Assembly: GCA_017964115.1 (NCBI GenBank) | Contig: JAGCSL010000028.1 | Span: forward strand, 1-27,773 | DNA from: Candidatus Saccharimonadota bacterium | GTDB taxonomy: Bacteria; Patescibacteriota; Saccharimonadia; Saccharimonadales; Saccharimonadaceae | Reading direction: 5' to 3' | Length of the DNA stretch: 27,773 nt | The notes under the pieces: generated by a model | Told to the model about the DNA's origin: nothing | Seen by the model: the letters and a program-made list of their open reading frames with translations, nothing else | Database searches by the model: none | In this document: positions 15,810 to 23,090 of the stretch, piece by piece | Layout: every line of letters starts with the position of its first letter | Numbering within the stretch: the first letter of the stretch is position 1 | Position numbers and translations under genes: made by a program

Positions 15810-16666
15810 TTGCGTAGCCTTTTTTGATAGAGTTTTTCAGCCCAGGAAGATGGCATAATAAACAAAGCGATGAAAGCACATTTCATATACATGTAATCAG
15901 ACCAGCGTGCAACGCCGAGCTTATAAGCCTCCCGACGGGCAAGAATCATTTCTTTAGTATTAGCCCAGCTCTTGCGACGTTTAATATTGTCCGCATCGAG
16001 GCGATATTTAACTAGGACGTCGGAAAGATTCGCGAGTTTCTTTTTGGCGGCAATCAGTTTTATAAACAAATAATAGTCCTCTGCTCGGCTCATTTCGGGA
16101 TAGCCGCCAACAGTTTCAATTTCTTTTTTGCGGAACATAATCGTCGGGTTATTCAGTGGCGAACGGCGGCGAGCAAATTTAATTATTTGGTCGGAATCAG
16201 TCGGTACTTCGCGACGTGATACGACTTGCTTTGGATCATTATTCTTAAACTCTTCAATTTGACCGCCCAACATAACTAGTTCAGGATCGTCCTGAAATGC
16301 TTTGACTTGTTTTTCAATGCGGGTTGGGACGGAAATATCGTCCGAATCCATCTTGGCAACTAAATCATTCTGGCACTTCGAAATGCCAAAGTTACTGGCG
16401 GCGCCAATGCCACGATTTTTGTCGAGTTCAAAATATTTTAAAGTGTGGTACTTCTTTTTGAGCGTATCGACGGTCTTATACAATTCATCGCTAAGCTTAC
16501 CGTCACCAGCAATGACAACTTCACCGGGCAAAAGCGTCTGATTATATAAACTCTCAACTGCGGCGCGAAAATGCTCTGCGTTATCTTTTTCGTAAACGCA
16601 AACTACCACCGAACATGAAGTATTCGGTTTATTTTTCTTACTCGCAGTTTTCTGATTTTTATTCAT
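15806..16666 (-). CDS. GT2-family glycosyltransferase (AmsE-like)
   Basis: A 286-residue GT-A enzyme with a Lys/Asn-rich leader of about 17 residues. Then follow SVVVCVYEKD, a GDG segment in the nucleotide-sugar pocket, RGIGAASNFGI, the metal site MDSDDIS, and the acceptor-side RAEDYYLFIKL. The MDSDDIS-P-R-x(3)-Q arrangement followed by LGGQIEE is like AmsE and related exopolysaccharide transferases. Two hydrophobic residues-rich turns near the C-terminus (CAFIALFIMPSSW) suggest membrane contact. The ATG shares one base with the upstream Wzz-like stop and the gene overlaps the next GT by 4 bases, indicating a coupled operon. Confidence 0.87.
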   Translation of the reverse strand: MNKNQKTASKKNKPNTSCSVVVCVYEKDNAEHFRAAVESLYNQTLLPGEVVIAGDGKLSDELYKTVDTLKKKYHTLKYFELDKNRGIGAASNFGISKCQNDLVAKMDSDDISVPTRIEKQVKAFQDDPELVMLGGQIEEFKNNDPKQVVSRREVPTDSDQIIKFARRRSPLNNPTIMFRKKEIETVGGYPEMSRAEDYYLFIKLIAAKKKLANLSDVLVKYRLDADNIKRRKSWANTKEMILARREAYKLGVARWSDYMYMKCAFIALFIMPSSWAEKLYQKRLRK

Positions 16667-17223
16667 TATGAACGTTTTTTAGATGTAGCGTGATCCAGTT
16701 TAATGAATGCTATAAATGCCGATATGGCTAGGCCGACAATGGCAGGTATTAAAACATAAAGCACGCGACTAACGGTAGTTACTTGCTCTTCACTTTCGCC
16801 GCGAGTGATTGTCTTAACTTCAAGGTTTTCGTTTCCGTAAATGTCTACAATTGCACGACTGTAAACATCGACGACGCTCTGAGATAGCTTCTGCGCATCG
16901 TCGGCATTCGATTCGCATGTTGATGTAATTTTTACAACGTTTCCGCTCTTGGTAGCTTTATAACCACAGCTCTTATCGACTCCTGCCTCCTTAGTGGCTT
17001 GGTCGCTAACGGATTGTCTGCTGTTTGCGATTGCGACAAAATCTTCCGGTTGCATATTTTCCGTAGCATTTACAACTAGAGTCTCGTAGGTGACACTATA
17101 TTTTTGCACCTGCATATTGCTGTACACTAGACCAGCTATTAAACCGATAAAAGTAAAAATGATAGCGAGTGGTAGAATAGCTTTCCACTGCTTCAAAAAA
17201 TTGCGCATAGTAAATTCTTCCAT
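16666..17223 (-). CDS. Wzz/YveK-like polysaccharide chain-length protein
   Basis: A 185-residue protein with one hydrophobic helix at about 16-35, an extracellular domain of about 115 residues, and a second helix at about 153-172 followed by a basic tail. The early YSNMQVQKYSVTYETLVVN stretch is typical of Wzz-domain proteins, which set glycan chain length with the polymerase. It lacks the fused BY-kinase, and the proline-rich motif before the second helix is weak or absent. Two starts are possible: ATG 17223, 6 bases after TATAAT (leaderless), or ATG 17208, preceded by GGAAGAA. I favour 17223, which opens this four-gene string. Confidence 0.72.
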   Translation of the reverse strand: MEEFTMRNFLKQWKAILPLAIIFTFIGLIAGLVYSNMQVQKYSVTYETLVVNATENMQPEDFVAIANSRQSVSDQATKEAGVDKSCGYKATKSGNVVKITSTCESNADDAQKLSQSVVDVYSRAIVDIYGNENLEVKTITRGESEEQVTTVSRVLYVLIPAIVGLAISAFIAFIKLDHATSKKRS

Positions 17224-17229
17224 AGGCCT

Positions 17230-17235
17230 ATTATA
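17230..17235 (-). promoter_or_regulatory. -10 box at the head of the Wzz-GT-GT-EpsG string
   Basis: TATAAT on the minus strand, 6 bases before ATG 17223 and directly after the stop of the preceding GT gene. No TG extension or clear -35. Read-through from the upstream genes is also possible. Confidence 0.45.
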
Positions 17236-17242
17236 TAAGATA

Positions 17243-18217
17243 TTAGCGCTTGATGCGAGTGATAAGTTTACGGAACTTTAGAATGTGACCATGACGATAA
17301 AGATAGAAGAAAACTTTAATTTTGAGGCCGCGCTTGGCATAATAGCGATTTTTGTACCATTCGGAAAAATGCGTGCGCAAAAAACTGAGGGCTTGCTCAT
17401 AGAAGCGTTTATCTCCTTCTGGAATCATGTAGCGAGTGGAGGCGGATAGCACTAAGTTTGAAATGAACATGCGTTCGAGTTCGTCGTGGTATTTATTAAG
17501 TAATTTAACTTTTTTATCATAAATGCCATAGATATACCCTAGAGCTTCAAATACTTGATATTCACGATCGGGATCAATATGATGCATCAATGAATCTTTT
17601 TGCTCAATATAAACATAATAGTTGCCATTAATAAATGAAATCAATTCAGTATAGGCTGCGAGTTCCGCTACAAAAGCAAGGTCTTCGGCAAGGGAGATAT
17701 TCTCGTGAAATTTAATTTTATGTTCATCCAGATAGCTTTTTTTAATCAGCTTTGCGTAGACGCCAGTTGGCAGTGTAAGATATTTTTTGACACAATCGCT
17801 TCCCTGGTGGCTCGAATTCTGATTTTCTTGCTGGAGAATATTCCCATTCTCGTCCTGAGCTTCTATACCGCAGCAAGTAATAACCGCGTTACTTTCTTTA
17901 GCCTCATCAAATAAGGCCTTAAACATGCCTGGTTTGCAGTAATCGTCGCTATCGACAAAGCTGATATACTCACCCCCGGCTTTTTCAAGACCATAATTAC
18001 GTGCCGCGGAAACACCTTGTTTTTTGCAGTTATAATATTTGACGTCGGAATAATGTTTAGAGATTCCTTTAACGATTTCTGGAGTTTTATCTTTACTGTT
18101 ATTATCTACGACAATAATTTCTAAATTAACTCCTTTCTGTTCGAGGAGAGAGTCTAGGCATTTTTTAATAAATTTTTCGCGATTATAGACTGGAACAATG
18201 ACGGATATTTTCTTCAT
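17243..18217 (-). CDS. GT2-family glycosyltransferase (EpsJ/CpsI-like)
   Basis: A 324-residue GT-A enzyme when started at ATG 18217, which yields MKKISVIVPVYNREKF and sits 1 base after the Stealth gene stop. A longer open frame to 18271 would overlap that gene and adds no fold residues. VDNNSKDKT, GVSAARNYGL, FVDSDDY (metal site) and AEDLAFV (acceptor-side motif) mark a processive-type or single-addition GT2 of surface glycan pathways. The C-terminal third is basic and aromatic (YRHGHILKF), suggesting membrane contact. There is no SD sequence, so translation probably depends on ribosomes finishing the Stealth protein; the two enzymes likely act on the same glycan. Confidence 0.87.
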   Translation of the reverse strand: MKKISVIVPVYNREKFIKKCLDSLLEQKGVNLEIIVVDNNSKDKTPEIVKGISKHYSDVKYYNCKKQGVSAARNYGLEKAGGEYISFVDSDDYCKPGMFKALFDEAKESNAVITCCGIEAQDENGNILQQENQNSSHQGSDCVKKYLTLPTGVYAKLIKKSYLDEHKIKFHENISLAEDLAFVAELAAYTELISFINGNYYVYIEQKDSLMHHIDPDREYQVFEALGYIYGIYDKKVKLLNKYHDELERMFISNLVLSASTRYMIPEGDKRFYEQALSFLRTHFSEWYKNRYYAKRGLKIKVFFYLYRHGHILKFRKLITRIKR

Positions 18218-18218
18218 T

Positions 18219-19214
18219 TTAGAGCTCAAATTTAGATTTTTCTGGGAAACGTTGTTCGAATGCGGAAACAACAGCAGCTTTGCAATCTACAAAATCCGCG
18301 TCCGCACAAGTGTCGTTCAAACAGATTTCTTTGACAGAAGATTTTGAAATAATATTGGTGATTTTTTGCACACTATCGGAAGATACTTCGATATATTTTT
18401 CGCGACTGCCCGCATAGTAGGCGCGCGTCATGCCGAGTGAAGCTTGCGTGAGTTCAATAATATCTGGGGTGATTATTTCTTTAGTTCGGAATTTTGACTT
18501 ACAAGTGCGGTCTAGAATCTCTGGATTATCCGCCCACAACTGTTTAATGATTTCACGATCATAAACACGCGAAAAATGGTGTGGCGCATAGCCGAGATAT
18601 TTTTTAAAAGTAATTGCTTTGAGATTGTTATATAAAACAATCGGATCACGCCAAGTGAGATTTCTAAAACGACGCTTTTTGAAATTATCATTAATAATTT
18701 CAATCGTGTTGATTAGCATATCGCGATAAACAGGATCAAGTTCGCCGGTAGACGTCATGGCACTTTCGATAAAGTTATATTTAATGCGGCCGTCTTTAGT
18801 GAAATAATCCTCTAAGGTCGTAGGCTGGAGAAGGAACATGTCGTCATTAAAGTAGATAAACTTTTTGCCAATGCCAGGGATGCGATGAAAGTTGAGCTCG
18901 ATAGCGACTGAATTATAGGTCGGTAAATATTCTTTTGGCATAAAATCTTCGTGTTTTACGACACGAATTTGCGGATGCTTAACATTAAGCCATTTTGGCA
19001 CATGACCGTAAGTTACAAAATAAATATTTTTTGCAAATGGCGCATTTTTGTCTATACTGCGAAACCAATATTTGAGAATATCCCAATCTCGGAAACGTTT
19101 GTCGCCAACTGAGTCAGACGACAAATCTTTAGTTTCATATTTTTGGCGCTCTTTAAGCCATGTTTTATCGCTACCGTCCACCCACGTAACGACAATATCC
19201 ATCTTATCTTGCAT
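18219..19214 (-). CDS. Stealth-family sugar-phosphate transferase
   Basis: A 331-residue protein with the conserved regions of Stealth proteins. CR1 is MDIVVTWVDGSD at 5-16. CR2 contains RFRDWDILKYWFRS (40-53), followed by YLPTYNSVAIELNFHRIPG and YFNDDMFL with its Asp-Asp pair near 124-125. CR3 carries HHFSRVYDRE. Family members (bacterial capsule genes and the animal GlcNAc-1-phosphotransferase) transfer a hexose-1-phosphate to make phosphodiester-linked glycans. The upstream ATG 19214 is chosen because it follows an extended -10 by 8 bases; ATG 19202 would begin exactly at CR1. It is followed at 1 base by a GT2 gene, so a phosphosugar-containing surface polymer is the likely product. Confidence 0.92.
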   Translation of the reverse strand: MQDKMDIVVTWVDGSDKTWLKERQKYETKDLSSDSVGDKRFRDWDILKYWFRSIDKNAPFAKNIYFVTYGHVPKWLNVKHPQIRVVKHEDFMPKEYLPTYNSVAIELNFHRIPGIGKKFIYFNDDMFLLQPTTLEDYFTKDGRIKYNFIESAMTSTGELDPVYRDMLINTIEIINDNFKKRRFRNLTWRDPIVLYNNLKAITFKKYLGYAPHHFSRVYDREIIKQLWADNPEILDRTCKSKFRTKEIITPDIIELTQASLGMTRAYYAGSREKYIEVSSDSVQKITNIISKSSVKEICLNDTCADADFVDCKAAVVSAFEQRFPEKSKFEL

Positions 19215-19222
19215 ATGAGTAT

Positions 19223-19231
19223 ATTATACCA
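19223..19231 (-). promoter_or_regulatory. Extended -10 promoter of the Stealth-GT unit, near-leaderless
   Basis: TGGTATAAT on the minus strand, ending 8 bases before ATG 19214 and lying in the short gap after the CDF gene. Confidence 0.6.
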
Positions 19232-19232
19232 A

Positions 19233-20345
19233 TTAGTCGCTGAAATCAGAATCTAGAGCAATTTCGAAATCATACTCCGGAATTGCTTCTTTGAGTGCAT
19301 CGCGAATCCGATGATGGTAACTACGACGACTTTTTACATCAAAACTGACGACAACATCCAGGCTAATTTCTTTAGCCTTTTCATCAACATGAAAACCATG
19401 CATTTGAATAACATGTTCGAAATTGGTGACAATTTCATAAACTTGCTTACGAAGTTTGGCGGCTTTAGCGTCTTTGATATTAATCGAATAGACACCGACC
19501 GCGCTAATTAGCACGTGACATTTATGATATACGCGGTGACGAATCTCGCGCGAAATATCGTCAATTTGTATTGCCGTCATAGAATCTGCGATTTCGATGT
19601 TTATGGATGCAAGCGTCATATTCGGACCGTAATCGTGCAAAACTAGATCGTATGCTCCCTCCACTCCATCGACATGACAAACTTCTTCGCGTATCTTTCG
19701 CGATAGGCCAGAATCAGCACGTTCGCCAAGTATAACACTGAAGGTTTCGCGTAACATTTTAAAACCGCTATAAGTAATGAATAATGAAATGGCGGCCGCG
19801 AGGTAAGCCTCAACACTAAAGCCGGTTGTCATAAATATAATGGCCGCAACAAGCGTGGCTAAGGAAATTAAAGCATCAAATAAGGCGTCCTTGCCGGACC
19901 CAATCAATGAGTCCGAATCCACCTTTTTACCAACTTTATGAACATATAGGCCAAGAACGATTTTAACAATAATTGCAACTATAACAATGATGAGTGTAAG
20001 CGTGGAATAATCTGGGGTTTCTGGAGTAATGATTTTCTTAACTGATTCAACGAAAGCCGTAAAACCAATATACATAATTATTACAGCCACAACGGCGGCG
20101 CTAAGATACTCGGAACGCCCATGCCCCATTGGATGCTTGCGATCGGGCATAAGGTTAGCAAAATATGAGCCAACAATCGTGACAATCGATGAGAGCATAT
20201 CGCTGAAGTTATTAACAGCGTCAAGTATTATAGCAATGGAGTTGGACATGATTCCAACGATGGCCTTAAAAATTACTAGCAATAAGTTTGCAAGAATACC
20301 GATAATACTAGTAGTAATTATCTTGCGATGACGAATATCATTCAT
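19233..20345 (-). CDS. Cation diffusion facilitator (CDF) metal transporter
   Basis: A 370-residue protein with about six helices and a cytoplasmic C-terminal domain. Metal-site motifs are visible: DAVNNFSD in helix 2 (Asp about 42 and 49), the HPMGHGRSEYL loop, and DALFDALISL in the helix 5 region. CDF proteins exchange Zn2+, Fe2+ or Mn2+ for protons; the second-site residues (Asp/Asp rather than His/Asp) do not fix the metal. The C-terminal part is longer than usual and carries a second His-rich segment (HVIQMHGFHVDEK). The start follows the HD gene stop by 12 bases with a possible AGGT, so the two are probably co-transcribed. Confidence 0.92.
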   Translation of the reverse strand: MNDIRHRKIITTSIIGILANLLLVIFKAIVGIMSNSIAIILDAVNNFSDMLSSIVTIVGSYFANLMPDRKHPMGHGRSEYLSAAVVAVIIMYIGFTAFVESVKKIITPETPDYSTLTLIIVIVAIIVKIVLGLYVHKVGKKVDSDSLIGSGKDALFDALISLATLVAAIIFMTTGFSVEAYLAAAISLFITYSGFKMLRETFSVILGERADSGLSRKIREEVCHVDGVEGAYDLVLHDYGPNMTLASINIEIADSMTAIQIDDISREIRHRVYHKCHVLISAVGVYSINIKDAKAAKLRKQVYEIVTNFEHVIQMHGFHVDEKAKEISLDVVVSFDVKSRRSYHHRIRDALKEAIPEYDFEIALDSDFSD

Positions 20346-20357
20346 AGGATACCTATT

Positions 20358-20936
20358 TTACTGCAAAGATTTGAGTTTTTCCAGACGACGCTCATATTCT
20401 TCGAGCATATCGACTGGAAGGATCTTAGTCTTAAGGGCGTCTAGGACTGATTCATAAAACCAGATTTCGCGTTCGCGCTTAGCAGCAAAATACGTCCAAA
20501 TACTTTCACCGTGCTCTTCATAGCCATAAGCTAACTCACCCATATTATGCATCTTATCGCAGGCGGAAATAATTAACGGTCGGATGTCGTTAGAATTCTG
20601 GATATTACTAAGGTATGCATATTTACGAGCGCGCCAAGCTTCTTGAGTGGGCGTAGTAATATTAGGTTCGGAAACTGTTTGGACAATATTTAAGATGTCG
20701 TAGCCGAAATCTTCAACTAAATCTTTAGCAGTATAAATGCGTTTTGGTACATCTTCGAGAATATCATGCAGAACGCCGCCGATAAAGACGTCTTCACTAT
20801 CAATATATTTCTGCGTAAGCAAAGCTACTGCAAAAGGGTGTGCAATATAAGGAATGGTTGAGCCGCGACGAAATTGGCCATCATGCAACTGTGTAGCAAT
20901 CTTGATTGCTTTATTTACTTTCTCAGAATAAACCAT
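20358..20936 (-). CDS. HD-domain protein, (p)ppGpp hydrolase-like (MESH1/SAH type)
   Basis: A 192-residue single-domain protein. It has the RelA/SpoT-type hydrolase pattern: HDGQFRRGSTIPYIAHP with His33, VLHDILED with His57-Asp58 and the Glu61-Asp62 pair, and SACDKMHNM with Asp127, which together would hold Mn2+. The synthetase, TGS and ACT domains of long Rel proteins are absent, so this fits a small alarmone hydrolase that removes (p)ppGpp. Related HD_4 proteins act on other nucleotides, so the substrate is inferred. The ATG lies 7 bases after TAAAAT with a TTGGCA 18 bases further upstream, consistent with a leaderless mRNA. The CDF gene follows. Confidence 0.82.
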   Translation of the reverse strand: MVYSEKVNKAIKIATQLHDGQFRRGSTIPYIAHPFAVALLTQKYIDSEDVFIGGVLHDILEDVPKRIYTAKDLVEDFGYDILNIVQTVSEPNITTPTQEAWRARKYAYLSNIQNSNDIRPLIISACDKMHNMGELAYGYEEHGESIWTYFAAKREREIWFYESVLDALKTKILPVDMLEEYERRLEKLKSLQ

Positions 20937-20943
20937 TAGCTTT

Positions 20944-20949
20944 ATTTTA
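20944..20949 (-). promoter_or_regulatory. Candidate promoter of the HD gene
   Basis: -10 TAAAAT on the minus strand, 7 bases before the ATG, with TTGGCA 18 bases upstream, just inside the downstream flank of the orphan gene's terminator. Confidence 0.4.
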
Positions 20950-20974
20950 CAATGGATGTCTTTTTTGTGCCAAC

Positions 20975-21004
20975 AAAAAGGCGGGCCCGAGGAACAGGCC
21001 CGCC
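20975..21004 (-). terminator. Strong Rho-independent terminator of the orphan gene
   Basis: A GC-only 8-bp stem (20997-21004 with 20980-20987, GGCGGGCC with GGCCCGCC), loop of 9, then five T on the minus strand (20979-20975). Confidence 0.9.
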
Positions 21005-21022
21005 GCGAAAATGAATAATCAC

Positions 21023-21526
21023 CTATCCTTTCTTGTGATACACCACAAAGGAACTCTTGCCGTCATCATCGATCTCTTCCGTACAGACAAAGCCCTTCTC
21101 GATGAGATGCTGATCGTCCGTATTGCAACTGATGTTCTCGCAGAACGGCCAATCGAGATCGGCCTCATACTTGCGGAAACGGAAATAATCGCCTCGAGCC
21201 GGAGTATTCAGACAACAAACGACGTAATAGGCTACGTGCGTGCTGCCACTCTCGACGGGCTCATGTTCCTTAATGACCAGCTGAACGGCTCTGCTTGGGC
21301 TCACCTTGACGTAGTTATGCTTCGCAGCCGCAAGCCTCTCAGGGAACATGTCGGCATCAGTGTCATAATAGACACAAAGACGTCCGTCTTCGATTACAAC
21401 GGTTTCAATACTATAGTTATTGGAGTGAGGGTTCCTATGAAAATAGATTGGACCATAAACTTCGATCATCGTGCTCGGATCGGCGCTAGGACCATTGAGC
21501 CCCCTAAGGATACTAGAACTCTTCAT
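21023..21526 (-). CDS. Orphan hypothetical protein with atypical base composition
   Basis: A 167-residue soluble protein, not recognised. No signal peptide or membrane helix is present. It is acidic, with many Tyr, Val and Glu, and has five scattered Cys (including a CC pair near 105 and Cys pair in WPFCENISC). The plus strand also has a 212-codon open frame here. The minus frame is preferred because it has a strong purine-rich ribosome site (AGGGGAAGAG ending just before the ATG), an extended -10 upstream and a matching terminator just past the stop. Two 60-base lines inside it count 31 and 30 G+C, against 21 and 24 in neighbouring genes, suggesting acquisition from elsewhere or unusual selection. 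Confidence 0.7.
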   Translation of the reverse strand: MKSSSILRGLNGPSADPSTMIEVYGPIYFHRNPHSNNYSIETVVIEDGRLCVYYDTDADMFPERLAAAKHNYVKVSPSRAVQLVIKEHEPVESGSTHVAYYVVCCLNTPARGDYFRFRKYEADLDWPFCENISCNTDDQHLIEKGFVCTEEIDDDGKSSFVVYHKKG

Positions 21527-21570
21527 TCTCTTCCCCTTTCGTAAAGTACAGACCAGAACAGTAAAATGCC

Positions 21571-21594
21571 ATTGAAAGTGGTCCGTTTTTCAAT
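21571..21594. repeat. Inverted repeat in the orphan gene leader
   Basis: ATTGAAA (21571-21577) and TTTCAAT (21588-21594) form a 7-bp dyad with a 10-base loop inside the roughly 75-base leader of the orphan gene. It could be an operator or an mRNA hairpin; there is no direct evidence for either. Confidence 0.4.
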
Positions 21595-21603
21595 AGTTCT
21601 TAT

Positions 21604-21612
21604 ATTATATCA
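21604..21612 (-). promoter_or_regulatory. Extended -10 promoter of the orphan gene
   Basis: TGATATAAT on the minus strand. It gives a leader of about 70-75 bases, unlike the leaderless genes around it, and is divergent from an identical 9-mer at 21652-21660. Confidence 0.55.
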
Positions 21613-21651
21613 TAAAAAATAGCCGTTCGCCACTGTTGTCCCCTGTTTTTG

Positions 21652-21660
21652 TGATATAAT
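21652..21660 (+). promoter_or_regulatory. Extended -10 promoter of the GtrB-like gene, leaderless
   Basis: TGATATAAT ends 7 bases before ATG 21668. An earlier in-frame ATG at 21662 lies only 1 base after the box, too close to be inside the transcript, which fixes the start at 21668. Confidence 0.65.
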
Positions 21661-21667
21661 AATGGGG

Positions 21668-22636
21668 ATGAAAATATCATTTGTGATTCCTGTTTATAAC
21701 GAAGAAAAAGGCTTCATGAAGTTCTATGAAGATCTCTTATTGCCAGAACTAAAAAAAATTAAATATGACTACGAGCTAATTCTAGTCAATGACGGCAGTA
21801 AAGACAAAAGCCTTGAAATTATCCAAGACGTTGCCGAAAAAGACAAGCATGTGAAGGTATTGTGCTTCTCGCGCAATTTCGGCAAGGAAGTAGCCTTAAC
21901 AGCGGGAATTCGCGAAGCCTCCGGTGATGCCGTTATGACTATGGATGCTGACGGACAACAGCCGCCAAAACTTATTCACGAATTTATCCAAAAATGGGAG
22001 GATGGTGGCGAAATCGTGATCGGCGTACGTGGTAAATTTGAAAAACACGGTTTTATCGCAAAAACTGGATCGAAACTTTTCTATAAGATTTTGAACGGCA
22101 TGGGAGTAAAAGATACCGTGCCCGGAAGTACAGATTTTCGCCTAATCGACCGTTGCGTAGCGGATGAATATAACAAACTGACCGAACACGGCCGCATCAC
22201 GCGTGGACTAATGGACTGGATGGGTTTTAAGAAAGTCTATATCGATTACATTTATGGAAATCGTCTGGCAGGCAAACCAAGCTACAACTTCAAAAAACTA
22301 TTCCAGCTAGCAATTGATAGCTTCGTAAGTCTTAGTACTACTCCTTTAGTAATCTTTGGCTGGATTGGTAGTTTTATTACGCTAGCTTCTCTAATCTTAG
22401 GCATTTTTGTATTAATTGAAGAATTTGCAATGGGCGATCCGATGCAATTAAAGTGGACCGGCACTACCTGTTTAAGTATTTTTATTACCTTTTTGATTGG
22501 CTTAGTACTGACTTCGCAAGCGATTACTGCTCTGTATATTTCTCACATCCATGCGGAAGCGCAAGGACGCCCGCTCTATATTATTGATCGTAAAAATTCT
22601 AGGAATTTAGATGCAGGAAAAACTAAAAAAGCTTGA
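21668..22636 (+). CDS. GtrB/DPM-like polyprenyl-phosphate glycosyltransferase
   Basis: A 322-residue GT2 enzyme that should move a sugar from UDP-sugar to undecaprenyl phosphate. The start gives MKISFVIPVYNEEKG; NDGSKDKS, FSRNFGKEVALTAGI and the metal site MDADGQQPP follow, then GSTDFRLIDR and KPSYNFKKLFQLAID, all typical of the GtrB/YkcC group. Two C-terminal helices lie at about 230-255 and 270-292. The start is chosen at 21668 rather than 21662 from the promoter position. Its last 26 bases overlap a GtrA gene, its usual partner, so the pair probably makes and flips a lipid-linked monosaccharide used to decorate a surface glycan. Confidence 0.92.
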   Translation: MKISFVIPVYNEEKGFMKFYEDLLLPELKKIKYDYELILVNDGSKDKSLEIIQDVAEKDKHVKVLCFSRNFGKEVALTAGIREASGDAVMTMDADGQQPPKLIHEFIQKWEDGGEIVIGVRGKFEKHGFIAKTGSKLFYKILNGMGVKDTVPGSTDFRLIDRCVADEYNKLTEHGRITRGLMDWMGFKKVYIDYIYGNRLAGKPSYNFKKLFQLAIDSFVSLSTTPLVIFGWIGSFITLASLILGIFVLIEEFAMGDPMQLKWTGTTCLSIFITFLIGLVLTSQAITALYISHIHAEAQGRPLYIIDRKNSRNLDAGKTKKA

Positions 22637-23090
22637 GTCACATCCGCTTTACAAAAAGCACGGCGAAAAGATTAAATTTGTGTTGGTGGGCGGTTTTAAT
22701 ACCGTATTAGATTTTTGTATTTTTGGGCTTTTAGCTAATATTATTGGCATTCCAAAAGAAGTCGCAAATATTATTTCTACAACGATCTGTATTGCAATCA
22801 GCTTCATTCTAAACTACAAGTTTGTCTGGAAATCTAAGAAGAGTAAAAAAGAAACCGCACCTGGTTTCGTGATTGTATCATTATTTAGCGCGTGGATAGT
22901 ACAAAACATTGCTATCAATATGATTACTTTACCATTTGGCGAAAATTCCGTCACAAAATTAATCGGTAAAGCTTTTGGCTCGATTTGTGGAATGATCTCA
23001 AACTATTTTGGATATAAACTAGTTTTTAGAGGCAAAAATAAGAAAACTACTTCGCGCCGTCGTGACGAAGAACCGAAGCAACAGTCCTAA
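22611..23090 (+). CDS. GtrA-family membrane protein
   Basis: A 159-residue protein with four hydrophobic helices. KFVLVGGFNTVLDFCIFGLL is the classic GtrA start of helix 1, ISFILNYKFVW closes helix 2, and ISNYFGYKLVF ends helix 4. GtrA proteins are thought to flip the undecaprenyl-phosphate-linked sugar made by GtrB. The ATG is preceded by AGGA and lies inside the GtrB coding end. The highly charged tail (TTSRRRDEEPKQQS) is encoded by DNA that also encodes the C-terminus of the convergent sugar transferase, a 44-base 3' overlap. Confidence 0.9.
   Translation: MQEKLKKLESHPLYKKHGEKIKFVLVGGFNTVLDFCIFGLLANIIGIPKEVANIISTTICIAISFILNYKFVWKSKKSKKETAPGFVIVSLFSAWIVQNIAINMITLPFGENSVTKLIGKAFGSICGMISNYFGYKLVFRGKNKKTTSRRRDEEPKQQS

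Noticed and set aside
20906..21544. A 212-codon plus-strand frame over the orphan gene
   Set aside because: It starts inside the HD gene and has no ribosome site. The minus frame has promoter, SD and terminator in the right order.
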